64,000 nucleotides of DNA from Dyella flava (lineage in GTDB: Bacteria > Pseudomonadota > Gammaproteobacteria > Xanthomonadales > Rhodanobacteraceae): positions 186,001-250,000 of the forward strand of contig NZ_JADIKE010000035.1 of assembly GCF_016904955.1 (NCBI RefSeq), given 5' to 3'. The notes beneath the pieces were generated by a model. That model was not told where the DNA came from. It saw only the letters and a list, made by a program, of their open reading frames with translations, and did not search any database. How positions within the stretch are numbered: the first letter of the stretch is position 1; each line of letters begins with the position of its first letter. Below are positions 30,800 through 39,976 of the stretch, piece after piece. Both the position numbers and the translations under genes were made by a program.

Positions 30800-30843
30800 C
30801 TGCCGAACCGGGCTCGGAAGCCTGTAAAGGCTCCAGGACTAGC

Positions 30844-31038
30844 TCAGTCTTCCTCGACCACTGAAACGTTGGTGTCGATCACCTTCTTGCCGCGATAGTA
30901 GCCATCGGCCGTCACGTGGTGACGACGATGCACTTCGCCGCTGGTCGGATCGGTGGCCAGCTGCACGGTGCTCAGCTTGTCATGCGAGCGACGCATGCCG
31001 CGGGTGGACGGGGTCTTGCGGCTCTTTTGAACGGCCAT
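30844..31038 (-). CDS. rpmF: 50S ribosomal protein L32
   Basis: The 64-aa basic ribosomal protein begins [20 protein letters not shown], the conserved L32 start, and continues [15 protein letters not shown]. The zinc cysteines found in some L32 proteins are absent, as in other proteobacteria. It follows yceD by 18 nt, the conserved pair. Confidence 0.96.
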   Translation of the reverse strand: MAVQKSRKTPSTRGMRRSHDKLSTVQLATDPTSGEVHRRHHVTADGYYRGKKVIDTNVSVVEED

Positions 31039-31056
31039 GGTGGTTCTCCAGCTTAA

Positions 31057-31575
31057 TCAGTTCTTCTTGAGTTCGCGCAGTACCGCGAACGGGTTCTGGG
31101 GACGCTCTTCGGTGGATATGGCTTCCACCGGCGGGCGTGTGACTTCTTCGGGCAACACGCTGTCCGGATTGACCGGCACCAGCGGCAGCGCCAACAACAA
31201 TTCGTCCTCGATCACATCGACCGGACTCAGCTTATCGTCCTCGGCCACCAGCAGCGGCTCGACTCCCGCCGGCAACGCGGATTCATCGCGCTCGGAGCGG
31301 ATCAAACCCAACCGGCTGTCAACCGTGACAGGCATGACGAACGGCTCAAGTGTGCGCTGGCAAACCAGCCACAGAGGCGCCTGGACACGAACGTCGACAT
31401 AGGCCGTACCGTACTCATCCCGACCGAAATCGAGCGCATATGTCGCTGAACCAGCATCATCCGCCAGCGCTTCGCAAAGACGAGGCATTGCAGCGATGGG
31501 TAGGGACCCCTGGAACGAACGCCGCGCCGAAACCATGCGCCAAGCGTCCACGGACTCTGGCAGTGTCACGGACAT
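31057..31575 (-). CDS. yceD: YceD/DUF177-family protein (rRNA-related)
   Basis: Members of this family sit before rpmF across bacteria and are linked to 23S rRNA accumulation. The 172-aa protein contains the family motif with Cys and Arg (LWLVCQRTLEPF) and the acidic C-terminal segment IEDELLLALPLVPVNPD, and ends in NPFAVLRELKKN. I chose the ATG at 31575. Very little space separates it from the promoter-like hexamers upstream, so its transcript leader may be very short. Confidence 0.9.
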   Translation of the reverse strand: MSVTLPESVDAWRMVSARRSFQGSLPIAAMPRLCEALADDAGSATYALDFGRDEYGTAYVDVRVQAPLWLVCQRTLEPFVMPVTVDSRLGLIRSERDESALPAGVEPLLVAEDDKLSPVDVIEDELLLALPLVPVNPDSVLPEEVTRPPVEAISTEERPQNPFAVLRELKKN

Positions 31576-31584
31576 AACCGGGAA

Positions 31585-31628
31585 ATAGTAAGTATTTAAG
31601 TATACCCAAGTCAACCGCGCGAGGCTAA
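31585..31628 (-). promoter_or_regulatory. Candidate yceD-rpmF promoter region
   Basis: On the minus strand TTGACT (31609-31614) and TACTAT (31585-31590) are 18 bp apart, and an overlapping TATACT (31599-31604) has a poorer -35 (TTAGCC, 31623-31628). Either would give a leader under 20 nt before the yceD ATG. Sequence match only. Confidence 0.4.
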
Positions 31629-31734
31629 TCCCACCGGCCCGCTAACCCCGTCACGGCGCCAATCATCCGCCTTTGCCTGAACCCGGCACATACGGCAGAC
31701 TGCGCCTACCCCCGCCTGAGCCGACACTTGTTAA

Positions 31735-32187
31735 GTGGACACCTACCTCACGTTCGGCCTGGTCATCCTGTTCATTTTACTGGCCATTGCCCTGAGCGGT
31801 ACCTATCTTTTGCGTCGGATGACCCGGCGCACCAGCAGCCTGCGGAGCCTGCTGGAACTGGCCGACCGACTGGAAGCTGACCTGAAGTCCTGCCGGACCC
31901 GGCTGCAGCAGGCCCATGCGGTGATGTCGCTCAACCCGGACCTGCCGGCAGCCAGCGAGCAGGAGGCTGCCCACGCCGTGGATGCCGGGTTGCGCGCCCT
32001 GTTGCAGCAACGCATCTGGATCCGCGATCGCGCACCCACGGCCACCCAGGCCGAGCTGGATCACGCCACCCAGGCCATGGAACAGACCCGCCAGCGGCTT
32101 CTCCCCCTGCTCCAGGCGCTGGGTCAGGCCCAGAGCGAACTGGACAGCGCCATGCGAGAACACATCCGGCAGGATTCCTCATCGTGA
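31735..32187 (+). CDS. Small membrane-anchored coiled-coil protein of unknown function
   Basis: I do not recognise this gene. The 150-aa product, from a GTG start at 31735, has one N-terminal transmembrane helix (LTFGLVILFILLAIALSGTYLL) followed by a basic stop-transfer RRMTRRT and a long helical region. Leu, Gln and Glu spacing there suggests a coiled coil (about residues 38-147). Its stop overlaps the yceF start by 4 nt (GTGA), so the two are translationally coupled. The reading frame shows the same strong GC bias as its neighbours, supporting real coding. Confidence 0.7.
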   Translation: MDTYLTFGLVILFILLAIALSGTYLLRRMTRRTSSLRSLLELADRLEADLKSCRTRLQQAHAVMSLNPDLPAASEQEAAHAVDAGLRALLQQRIWIRDRAPTATQAELDHATQAMEQTRQRLLPLLQALGQAQSELDSAMREHIRQDSSS

Positions 32188-32768
32188 CGGCAAGACGATT
32201 GGTGCTCGGCTCCACTTCACGCTACCGGGCCGAGTTGCTGCGCCGCCTTGGCCTGGACTTCGAGCCCCGGGCGCCCGGGACCGAAGAAGTCGAGCTGGCG
32301 GGCGAAGTCCCCGCCATACGCGCGATGCGGCTGGCAATCGCCAAAGCCACCGATGCGGGTGCCGGCCTGCCCGATGCCCTGGTGATCGGTTCGGACCAGG
32401 TTGCCGAACTCGACGGTGTGCTGCTCGAAAAACCCGGTTCGATTGAACGCGCGCATAAGCAGCTTACGGCTTGCTCCGGCCGCACCGTGCATTTTCATAC
32501 CGCACTGTGTGTACTCGATACACGCGATGGCCGGCCGCGCACGCATCTCGATCTCACCCGGGTCCATTTTCGTGTGCTCGATGCAGCAGAAATCACTCGC
32601 TATATCGAACGCGAACAGCCACTCGACTGCGCCGGCAGTTTCAAATGCGAGGGACTGGGCATCAGTCTGTTCGAGCGGATCGAAAACAGCGATCCAACCG
32701 CCCTGATCGGCCTGCCATTGATCGCGCTGGCGCAACTGCTGCGCGACGCGGGCGTCAACGTCCCCTGA
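32184..32768 (+). CDS. yceF: Maf-family nucleoside triphosphate pyrophosphatase (YceF type)
   Basis: Maf enzymes hydrolyse modified or excess NTPs; YceF prefers m7GTP. The 194-aa protein aligns with E. coli YceF throughout: LVLGSTSRYRAELLRRL at the N-terminus, VIGSDQVAELDG, the LDCAGSFKCEGLGI segment, and GLPLIALAQLLRDAG. The Asp of GSDQV is the expected catalytic base. It starts with GTG inside the end of the upstream coiled-coil gene. The TGA abuts the stop of the convergent glycosyltransferase with no gap. Confidence 0.9.
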   Translation: MTARRLVLGSTSRYRAELLRRLGLDFEPRAPGTEEVELAGEVPAIRAMRLAIAKATDAGAGLPDALVIGSDQVAELDGVLLEKPGSIERAHKQLTACSGRTVHFHTALCVLDTRDGRPRTHLDLTRVHFRVLDAAEITRYIEREQPLDCAGSFKCEGLGISLFERIENSDPTALIGLPLIALAQLLRDAGVNVP

Positions 32769-34391
32769 TCATTCTTCCCCTGCGGCCGCATCACGCCACG
32801 CGATGCACTCGCCAGGATGAGTCACGCTCACGGGCCATGCGTTGCCAATATGGCCGTGATAGAACGCCACGCTCTTGCGACGATCAAACAGGCTAAGCCG
32901 TTGCGCGGGCTGCAGGCCCTCGATTCGCGCGCATAAAGATCCCAACCACGACGCACGTTCGCGCTCACGCAAAGCATGCTCGTCAACCACCAGCAACACA
33001 GACTCTCCCGCGTGTTGGCGGTGCAGCGCGCTTTCATCCAGCCCCCACAGTGCCACTTGCGGAGCGCGCCCGTATTTGACGTTCAATGGACTATCCAGCG
33101 TATAGACCGGGCGCTGCCCGTCGAACTGGAAATCGAGTTCCGCCGCCATCATGAAATTGTCGGCAACCAGCACGGCCGGCGCCGATGCAAGTTGTGCCTT
33201 GGCAATATCCGCACTCTCTTTCCAGCCGATAAAGGCGGTCGGGAAAGCACGTGCCGCGCCCAGCCATGCAGCCGTGCCCGGATAGGCGGCCAAACCGAGA
33301 TAAAACAGACCCGCCAATTGCGCACACAAGGCGAGAGCGGCGCCTGCAACCGCAACAACGCGCCAGACGCGTGGCGCATGGACCTCGCGCAGCAACACCG
33401 GAAGCGCGGCCAGCAAGGGCAAATAGCCGGGTAATGGCCAATGCACGCGAAAGCGTTGATCGTCCGCGAACAGCCCTGCCACGAAATAGACCACGATGAA
33501 GGTCATCGACAGCGCGGCAATGACATCCCACGGACCACCCTCACGTCGCCGGCACCAACAACGCCAGGCGGCCCAGAGCAGACAGGCATACAGCAGCGGC
33601 GTGCAGATCACCGCCTGTTCCAGGGGCTGAACCAATGTGTCTGCATGAAAACGCCACGAATTGCGCTCGACCAATTGGAAAGCCAAACCCGCGCCATGCT
33701 GTTGCCAGTTGGAAATCACCAACGGCAGCAAACCGAGTGCCGCGATACCCATGGCCAGCCAGAAACCGCCGCGCGTCCATTGCGAGCGGCCACGCGGCGT
33801 CAGCAGCAACAGCGACAAGCCAGCGAGCATGAACATGGCGGCGCGGTAATGACTCATCCAGCAAACCGCCAGCGACACACCCAGCAGCAGCCAGTCGCGC
33901 CAGCAGTTGTCGTCCATGGCGCGCAACAGCGCCAACATGGCCGCGGCGCCGGCCACAGTCAGCGGCACATCGGGCATCGCCATCACACCCAGGCTACCCG
34001 CCAACGGCAAACACAGGCACAGCAAGCCCGCCTGCCAGCCGATACGCGCACCGAAGGCGCGGCGGCCAAAAGCCACCAGCAACCACGGCAGGCAGCTACC
34101 CAGCAGCAGGAACACCCAGCGCATGCCCAGCACGCCATGCCCTGCCAAGCCCTCACCCAGCCGAATCAGCCATGCGGTCAGCGGCGGCAGATCGCTATAG
34201 CCCCAGGCGGGATGCCGGCTTTCCTGCCAATAAAACGCTTCATCGCCGAAGGGCTGAAGCGTCGCGGCCAACACCAGCTTCACGCCGAACAGGCACAGGA
34301 AGATCGTGACGAATGCCGCTCGCCAGCCTGCAAGGCCGGCGACTACACTGGCGCCATTCCCCGAATCTGTCCGCGCCCCCCATAAACTCAT
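32769..34391 (-). CDS. ArnT/PMT-family membrane glycosyltransferase
   Basis: Family GT39/GT83 enzymes move sugars from polyprenyl-phosphate donors to lipids or proteins on the periplasmic side. The 540-aa protein has the acidic catalytic first loop FGDEAFYWQESRHPAWGY just after the first membrane helix, then SDLPPLTAWLIRLG. About 10-12 hydrophobic helices fill the N-terminal two thirds and a soluble C-terminal domain follows. ATGs at 34400 and 34391 are possible; I prefer 34391 because a GGAG lies 11 nt upstream. The start codon shares its CATG with that of moxR on the other strand. The acceptor is unknown. Confidence 0.82.
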   Translation of the reverse strand: MSLWGARTDSGNGASVVAGLAGWRAAFVTIFLCLFGVKLVLAATLQPFGDEAFYWQESRHPAWGYSDLPPLTAWLIRLGEGLAGHGVLGMRWVFLLLGSCLPWLLVAFGRRAFGARIGWQAGLLCLCLPLAGSLGVMAMPDVPLTVAGAAAMLALLRAMDDNCWRDWLLLGVSLAVCWMSHYRAAMFMLAGLSLLLLTPRGRSQWTRGGFWLAMGIAALGLLPLVISNWQQHGAGLAFQLVERNSWRFHADTLVQPLEQAVICTPLLYACLLWAAWRCWCRRREGGPWDVIAALSMTFIVVYFVAGLFADDQRFRVHWPLPGYLPLLAALPVLLREVHAPRVWRVVAVAGAALALCAQLAGLFYLGLAAYPGTAAWLGAARAFPTAFIGWKESADIAKAQLASAPAVLVADNFMMAAELDFQFDGQRPVYTLDSPLNVKYGRAPQVALWGLDESALHRQHAGESVLLVVDEHALRERERASWLGSLCARIEGLQPAQRLSLFDRRKSVAFYHGHIGNAWPVSVTHPGECIAWRDAAAGEE

Positions 34392-35331
34392 GTCAGCCAT
34401 CACTCCGCTTCGTGATGAAAACCTGCAGCAGCAGCTCCACGCTGCGATCACCCAGGTCAATAAGGTGCTGCTTGGCAAGGCACGTCAGGTCAAACTGGCG
34501 TTCACCTGCCTTATCGCAGGTGGACACTTGTTGCTGGAAGACGTACCCGGCGTCGGCAAGACCACGCTCGCACATGCGCTGGCGGCAAGCTTCGCGCTCG
34601 ACTTTCAGCGCGTGCAGTTCACCAGCGATCTGCTGCCTTCCGACATTATCGGGGTCAGCATGTACGAGCGCGAGACGGGGCAATTCCGTTTCCATCCCGG
34701 GCCGGTGTTTGCCGGCCTGCTGCTGGCCGATGAAATCAACCGCGCCACCCCGAAAACACAGAGCGCCCTGCTGGAAGCGATGGCCGAGCGACAGGTCACG
34801 GTAGATGGCCAGACGCACGCCTTGCCCGAACCGTTCTTTGTGGTGGCGACCCAGAATCCGCTGGATCTGGCCGGCACCTTTCCGCTGCCCGACTCACAGC
34901 TGGACCGCTTCATGCTGCGTGTCTCGCTCGACTACCCTGACGCCAGCGCCGAACGCGAACTGCTGACCGGCATCGATCGCCGCGATCTGCTGACGCGCCT
35001 GACACCCCAGCTGGATGCCGCCGGCCTTGGCGCGCTGTATCGGCAGGTGCAAACCATCACCGCCAGCCCGGCCTTGATCGATTACCTGCAGGCCTTGCTC
35101 ACCGCCAGTCGCCGCCATCCCGATATCCGGGTAGGGCTGTCGCCGCGTGCCGGCCTTTCCTTGCTGGCTGCCGCACGCGCATGGGCCATGCTTAGCGATC
35201 GCGGCCACGTGTTGCCGGAAGATATCCAGGCGCTGTTCGTCCCTCTGGCCGCTCATCGGCTCGTCGCCGCACGCGGCGCGAGCGGCGAGGCACTGGCACG
35301 CACGTTATTGAGCGAAGTCGCCGTCGATTGA
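34390..35331 (+). CDS. MoxR-family AAA+ ATPase
   Basis: MoxR ATPases act as chaperones for partner proteins, typically with DUF58/VWA proteins and transglutaminases encoded alongside. The 313-aa protein has Walker A VPGVGKTTLAHAL (about residues 45-57), Walker B LLADEINRATPKTQSALLEAM, sensor I ATQNPLDLAGTFPLP, and the C-terminal lid with GLSPRAGLSLL. No clear Shine-Dalgarno sequence precedes the ATG, which overlaps the start codon of the divergent glycosyltransferase. It leads a three-gene operon with DUF58 and TgpA-like genes, each overlapping by 1-4 nt. Confidence 0.93.
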   Translation: MSAITPLRDENLQQQLHAAITQVNKVLLGKARQVKLAFTCLIAGGHLLLEDVPGVGKTTLAHALAASFALDFQRVQFTSDLLPSDIIGVSMYERETGQFRFHPGPVFAGLLLADEINRATPKTQSALLEAMAERQVTVDGQTHALPEPFFVVATQNPLDLAGTFPLPDSQLDRFMLRVSLDYPDASAERELLTGIDRRDLLTRLTPQLDAAGLGALYRQVQTITASPALIDYLQALLTASRRHPDIRVGLSPRAGLSLLAAARAWAMLSDRGHVLPEDIQALFVPLAAHRLVAARGASGEALARTLLSEVAVD

Positions 35332-36278
35332 TGCGCGATCAGCTCCAGCGCATACAGCAATGGGCGGAGCGGCGGCTGCCGGCGCTGACGCGGCACCGCC
35401 GACTGGAAGAACTGCCGATCGAATTGCACCGGCGGCGCGTCTATATCCTGCCTACCGGCTTTGGCGTGGCGTTTACCCTGCTCTTGCTGGTGATGCTGAT
35501 CGGCAGTCTCAATTATTCGAATAACGCCGCCCTGTTGCTGACGTGCATGCTCGGCTCGGCGACGGCCATCAGCATGCTGGTCGCCTTTCGCACCCTCAAT
35601 GGCTTGCGCGTACGCGGCCTGCGTGCCGGACATGCCACCGCCGGGCAGCCGATCGATGTGACTTTTGATTTCGAGGCGACACGCCTGCGACAGGCGGTGC
35701 GCCTGGATATCGCGGATGGCACGCGTGCTTTCGACGTGCAGGGGCGCACGGATGTCACCGTCAGCATTCCCACCGAGCGTCGCGGCTGGCTCAGCATGCC
35801 GCGCTTTTGCATCTGGACCACCTGGCCGCTGGGACTCTTCCGTGCATGGAGCTGGATGCATCCCCACTACGCCGTACTGGTATGGCCCCGCCCAGAACTA
35901 TCCGGCCCCGCTCCGACGCTACCGGTTGAAGATCATCGCCGCCAGCGTCTGCATCGTGGCGAAGATCTGGCCGCCCTGCGCGATTACCGCAGCGGCGACT
36001 CGATGCGCCATGTGGCATGGAAAGCCAGCGCACGCCACGAAAGCCTGCTGGTGAAAGACTACGAGCAACCGGAAGCCCGCCAGGAGTGGCGGCTGGACTG
36101 GCGGCAGCTGCGCGGCATGGATAACGAAGCGCGCATTGCCCGCCTCGCCCGCTGGCTGGGCGAAGCGCAGTCACAAGGACGGCAATGGAGCCTGTGGCTG
36201 CCCAACGAAGTGATTGAACTGGGCGACGGTCCTGCTCATTACGCGCGCTGCATGAGTGCCCTGGCGCTGCTGCCATGA
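35331..36278 (+). CDS. DUF58 domain protein
   Basis: DUF58 proteins are membrane-associated partners of MoxR ATPases; the precise role is not known. The 315-aa protein has two N-terminal hydrophobic helices (about residues 45-85) and the signature AALRDYRSGDSMRHVAWKASAR near residue 220, followed by LLVKDYEQPE. The ATG overlaps the moxR stop (TGATG). The stop overlaps the next gene (ATGA), so the three products are probably made in fixed ratio. Confidence 0.9.
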   Translation: MRDQLQRIQQWAERRLPALTRHRRLEELPIELHRRRVYILPTGFGVAFTLLLLVMLIGSLNYSNNAALLLTCMLGSATAISMLVAFRTLNGLRVRGLRAGHATAGQPIDVTFDFEATRLRQAVRLDIADGTRAFDVQGRTDVTVSIPTERRGWLSMPRFCIWTTWPLGLFRAWSWMHPHYAVLVWPRPELSGPAPTLPVEDHRRQRLHRGEDLAALRDYRSGDSMRHVAWKASARHESLLVKDYEQPEARQEWRLDWRQLRGMDNEARIARLARWLGEAQSQGRQWSLWLPNEVIELGDGPAHYARCMSALALLP

Positions 36279-38245
36279 TCGGGTTTCGCAGACACCGGCG
36301 TGCACCGGTGCGGCTGAGTGACCGCAGTTTTGGCCTGTTATGCCTGACGACCGCGTTCGTCCTGGCCGTCCACGCCGCGCATCTACCGTTATGGCTGACT
36401 GCAGCGCTCACCGCCGCATTGGCCCTGCGCTGGTGGCAACGCCAGCATCGGCCCGGCCGCATCCCTGGGTGGCTGAAAGTACCGGCGCTGCTTCTGCTGG
36501 TCGCGGCGATCATCCTCGATTACGGCAATGTGTTCGGTCGTGATCCGGGATCGGCACTGGCCTGTGGCCTGCTGGTACTGAAACTGACCGAAAGCGAGGG
36601 GCCGCGCGACGCACGTGTCGCAGCGGCCTTTGCCTGCTTTCTATTGATGGCCGCCTTGCTGTTTGGGCAGGGACTGATCGCGACCCTGGTCGTCGCACTT
36701 GGTCTGCTGCCGGCGCTGACCACCTGGCGATCGCTCGAACCCACCCAGATACCCGTGAACCTGCCACGCCAGTTGCTACCGGCGCTGGTATTGCTAGTGA
36801 CATCGTTGCCGCTGACGCTTACCGCTTTTGTACTGGTACCCCGGCTCAACTCCCCGCTGTGGGGCACTTCGACCCAACAGGCGGCCAAGACCGGGCTCAG
36901 CGACCAGATGTCGCCCAGCGACTTCACCGAGTTGCTGACCGATGACAGTGCGGCCATGCGGGTGAGCTTCGATGGCACACCGCCACCGAAGAACCAGCGC
37001 TACTTTCGTGCCTACTTGATGTGGGATTACAACGGCAAGGACTGGACAAGGCGCAATGACTCCCCCAGTGTGCCCGCCGCCATCGAAGCCGGCAGCACCA
37101 TCGACTATCACATCAGCCTCGAGCCTACCCACCAGCATGTGCTGCCGACCCTGGACATGCCGCTGCACGCCCCGGCGCAATCGCAAATGCATGCGGATGG
37201 TGAAGTCTTTGCCGACAAATCCGTCGACGAGGTACTGGACTACACGCTTCGCTCGGCCCTGCGCTATCGGTACCAAGCCACGCTCGAACCTGCCACGCGC
37301 ATGCTTGCATTACAGCTTCCAAGCGACTTCGATCCGCGCACCCATGCGTTGGCGGCACAGCTTCGCCAACGCTATGGCAGCGACAATGGCGCGATCATAC
37401 GGGCCGTGCTGCAGATGTTTCATGACGGCGGCTTCAGTTACACCTTGCTTCCCGCGCCGCTCGGCCACGACGCGGTGGACGACTTCCTGTTCAACACCCG
37501 CGAAGGTTTTTGCGAACACTACGCATCATCTTTCACCGTATTGATGCGCGCAGCCGGGATACCGGCACGTGTCGTGACCGGATATCAAGGCGGGTTCTGG
37601 AACAACGTCGGCCAATATCTGCTGGTGCGCAATTCCGATGCGCATGCCTGGAGCGAAGTGTGGCTGGATGGGCGAGGCTGGGTGCGGGTCGACCCCACGG
37701 CGGAGGTACGCCCGCAACGTATCAACCTGGGCGCAGACGCAGCAGGAAGTAACCCGTTGCTGCCCTGGTACGAATCTGGTTTATGGGAATCGATGCGCAA
37801 CCATTGGGACATCGTCAACCGATGGTGGAATGAAGGCGTTATCGGTTTCGACGCATTGCGCCAACGCGGACTGTTGACCCCATTCGGCATCCGCGAGCTT
37901 GATACCGGCACGCTGGAAAAACTGCTGGCTATCAGCATGGCAGTGTTTGGCGTAGCCGGGTTGTCGTGGGCGTTGTGGCGCCGACCGGAGGGTGATCCTG
38001 CCCTTGCGGCCATGCGTGCGCTGGAGCGCAAGCTGGCCCATGCAGGGATCGCCCGCGGGCGCAGCGAGGGGCCGCAAAATTACCTTCGCCGCGCCATCCG
38101 TGCGTTACCTGCACAACGTGCCGAACTGGACCAATTGATGAGGTGCTATATCGATTTGCGCTATGCCACTGTCGTACCTTCCCCTGAATCCTTGCGCACG
38201 TTCCGACGGGCTGTACGGAATTTCCAGCCGCGCCGAGTGGTCTAA
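36275..38245 (+). CDS. tgpA: TgpA-like membrane transglutaminase
   Basis: TgpA of Pseudomonas aeruginosa is an inner-membrane protein with a periplasmic transglutaminase domain. The 656-aa protein has an N-terminal block of about six helices (residues 20-205), then a soluble domain with the catalytic triad: Cys in TREGFCEHYASSF, His in NSDAHAWSEVWL and Asp in RVDPTAEV. One more transmembrane helix (about 550-568) follows, then a cytoplasmic DUF4129-like tail. The order moxR-DUF58-tgpA matches the known locus type. Confidence 0.92.
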   Translation: MIGFRRHRRAPVRLSDRSFGLLCLTTAFVLAVHAAHLPLWLTAALTAALALRWWQRQHRPGRIPGWLKVPALLLLVAAIILDYGNVFGRDPGSALACGLLVLKLTESEGPRDARVAAAFACFLLMAALLFGQGLIATLVVALGLLPALTTWRSLEPTQIPVNLPRQLLPALVLLVTSLPLTLTAFVLVPRLNSPLWGTSTQQAAKTGLSDQMSPSDFTELLTDDSAAMRVSFDGTPPPKNQRYFRAYLMWDYNGKDWTRRNDSPSVPAAIEAGSTIDYHISLEPTHQHVLPTLDMPLHAPAQSQMHADGEVFADKSVDEVLDYTLRSALRYRYQATLEPATRMLALQLPSDFDPRTHALAAQLRQRYGSDNGAIIRAVLQMFHDGGFSYTLLPAPLGHDAVDDFLFNTREGFCEHYASSFTVLMRAAGIPARVVTGYQGGFWNNVGQYLLVRNSDAHAWSEVWLDGRGWVRVDPTAEVRPQRINLGADAAGSNPLLPWYESGLWESMRNHWDIVNRWWNEGVIGFDALRQRGLLTPFGIRELDTGTLEKLLAISMAVFGVAGLSWALWRRPEGDPALAAMRALERKLAHAGIARGRSEGPQNYLRRAIRALPAQRAELDQLMRCYIDLRYATVVPSPESLRTFRRAVRNFQPRRVV

Positions 38246-38295
38246 CGTCAGCGCAACGATGTAGCATGCAACCGCCCATGATGGAGAAAAACACC

Positions 38296-38874
38296 ATGTC
38301 TCCCCTCTTACGAATTCTCAGCCTCGCAGCAGTCGGCGCCCTGCTGTCCGCCTGCGCCACGATACCGCAGCCGCTGCAAGGCAACTACGCCAACGTCACT
38401 TCGTTGAATGCCCAGCAAAGCGCTGCCAATGGCACGCAGGTACGCTGGGGCGGCAACATCATCAGCACCGAGCCCGGTCAGCAGTCGACCTGCTTCTATG
38501 TGCTGGGCCGTCCGCTTGATAACCAGGCCCGCCCGGTCAACGACAACAACAACAGCCAGGGCCGCTTCGTCGCCTGCCGTGCCGGTTTCTACGATCCGGA
38601 AGTGTTCAAGCCGGGTCGCGAGATCACCGTTACCGGTACGATCCAGGGCACGATGACCCGCAAGGTCGGCGATTACGACTACAGCTATCCACGCGTCGAA
38701 GCCAATGTGGTTTATCTGTGGCCGAAGCAACCCGTCTTGGTAGGTTATCCGTACTACCCGGGCTGGTATGACCCATATTGGGGTCCGTGGGGCCCGTGGG
38801 GTCCGTATTGGGGCGGCTGGGGTGGTTGGTACGGTGGGTTTGGCGGGTTTTATTATGGCGGGCGTCGCCGCTGA
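38296..38874 (+). CDS. slp: Slp-family outer-membrane lipoprotein
   Basis: A 192-aa lipoprotein: signal peptide with lipobox LLSACA (lipidated Cys near residue 19), then the Slp domain (LQGNYANVTSLN, QVRWGGNIISTEP, SQGRFVACRAGFYDPEVFKPGREITVTG). The last 40 residues are a Trp/Tyr/Gly/Pro-rich tail built of GPWGPWGPYWGGWGG-type repeats, absent from E. coli Slp. GGAG at 38283-38286 sits 9 nt before the chosen ATG; an upstream in-frame ATG is less well placed. A strong bidirectional terminator follows. Confidence 0.88.
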   Translation: MSPLLRILSLAAVGALLSACATIPQPLQGNYANVTSLNAQQSAANGTQVRWGGNIISTEPGQQSTCFYVLGRPLDNQARPVNDNNNSQGRFVACRAGFYDPEVFKPGREITVTGTIQGTMTRKVGDYDYSYPRVEANVVYLWPKQPVLVGYPYYPGWYDPYWGPWGPWGPYWGGWGGWYGGFGGFYYGGRRR

Positions 38875-38894
38875 TCACCGATCGATCGCTCAAC

Positions 38895-38925
38895 AAAAAA
38901 CGCCGGCATCCGCCGGCGTTTTTTT
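38895..38925. terminator. Bidirectional intrinsic terminator between slp and HIT gene
   Basis: A perfect 7-bp stem CGCCGGC/GCCGGCG with a 4-nt loop is flanked by six As on one side and seven Ts on the other, so it works in both directions between the convergent slp and HIT-family genes. Confidence 0.88.
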
Positions 38926-38946
38926 ATGCTGGGTTCGGTTTGCTCA

Positions 38947-39291
38947 TCAACCTGGCGGCCACGTCATCCGACGACCAGCAAGCAAGTGCACATGCAGGTG
39001 AAACACGGTCTGGCCACCTTGCTCGTTGCAGTTGACGACCGTGCGATAACCCTCTTTTTCGAACCCTTGGCTCTTGGCATAGCTGGCCGCAGCCAACAGC
39101 AATTTGCCGAGCAGCTCGGCATCGGCGGCCGTGGCATCGTTCAACGTGGCAATGGCCCGTTTGGGCACGAACAGCACGTGCACCGGCGCCTGCGGATTGA
39201 GGTCACGGAACGCCAGCACATCATCGTTCTCATAGACGATATCGGCCGGAATTTCGCGGCGTACGATCTTGCCGAAGATGGTGTCACTCAT
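38947..39291 (-). CDS. HIT-family (HinT-like) nucleotide hydrolase
   Basis: Small histidine-triad hydrolase acting on nucleoside phosphoramidates or adenylylated substrates. The 114-aa protein contains MSDTIFGKIVRREIPADIV, FRDLNPQAPVHVLFVPK and the histidine triad QTVFHLHVHLLAGR. The ATG at 39291 is preceded by GAGGAAA at 6 nt. Longer open frames overlap recR and are rejected. Confidence 0.93.
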   Translation of the reverse strand: MSDTIFGKIVRREIPADIVYENDDVLAFRDLNPQAPVHVLFVPKRAIATLNDATAADAELLGKLLLAAASYAKSQGFEKEGYRTVVNCNEQGGQTVFHLHVHLLAGRRMTWPPG

Positions 39292-39316
39292 AAGCGTTTC
39301 CTCTGTTATAGGCCGT

Positions 39317-39916
39317 TTATTCCACGGATTGCCGACTGCCAAATGCGTGCGCCAGCGTGCCGCGATCGACATATTCCAGTTCGCCACCCAGCGGCACACC
39401 ATGCGCCAACCGCGTCGGCCGGATACCCGCGGCACGCGCCAGTTGCGCCAGATAATGCGCTGTCGCCTCGCCCTCCACGGTGGGATTGGTGGCCAGGATC
39501 AGCTCTTCCACTTCACCTTCGGCCAGGCGCTCGCTCAATAGTCCAAGGCCAAGCTCTTCCGGCCCCAGGCCATCCAGCGGCGACAGGCGCCCCATCAACA
39601 CGAAGTACTGGCCGCGGTAACCCGTGGCCTGCTCGATGGCGGCCAGATCGGTAGGCGACTCCACCACACAGAGCACGTGACGATCACGACTGCTGCTGGC
39701 ACAGATCGCGCACACCTCGGTCTCGCTGAAATTGCGGCAGCGCGTGCAATGACCAATGTTCTGCATCGCCTGCTGCAGCACGGAGGCCAGCTTCATACCG
39801 CGCTCGCGTTCGCGCTCAAGCAGATGGAAGGCCATGCGTTGCGCACTCTTGCCGCCCACGCCAGGCAGGCAGCGCAGGGCTTCGATGAGTTCACTGAGGA
39901 GGGGAGATGCACTCAT
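39317..39916 (-). CDS. recR: Recombination mediator protein RecR
   Basis: Acts with RecO and RecF to load RecA at gaps. The 199-aa protein has the helix-hairpin-helix [17 protein letters not shown], the zinc finger [16 protein letters not shown], and a Toprim domain with [12 protein letters not shown] and [16 protein letters not shown]. It lies 60 nt after ybaB, the conserved dnaX-ybaB-recR order. Confidence 0.96.
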   Translation of the reverse strand: MSASPLLSELIEALRCLPGVGGKSAQRMAFHLLERERERGMKLASVLQQAMQNIGHCTRCRNFSETEVCAICASSSRDRHVLCVVESPTDLAAIEQATGYRGQYFVLMGRLSPLDGLGPEELGLGLLSERLAEGEVEELILATNPTVEGEATAHYLAQLARAAGIRPTRLAHGVPLGGELEYVDRGTLAHAFGSRQSVE

Positions 39917-39976
39917 TCAACACGCTCTTGCTTTGGCGTCCGCTCCTCAAACGGGAGCGGGTTTATCTGGAGGTGA

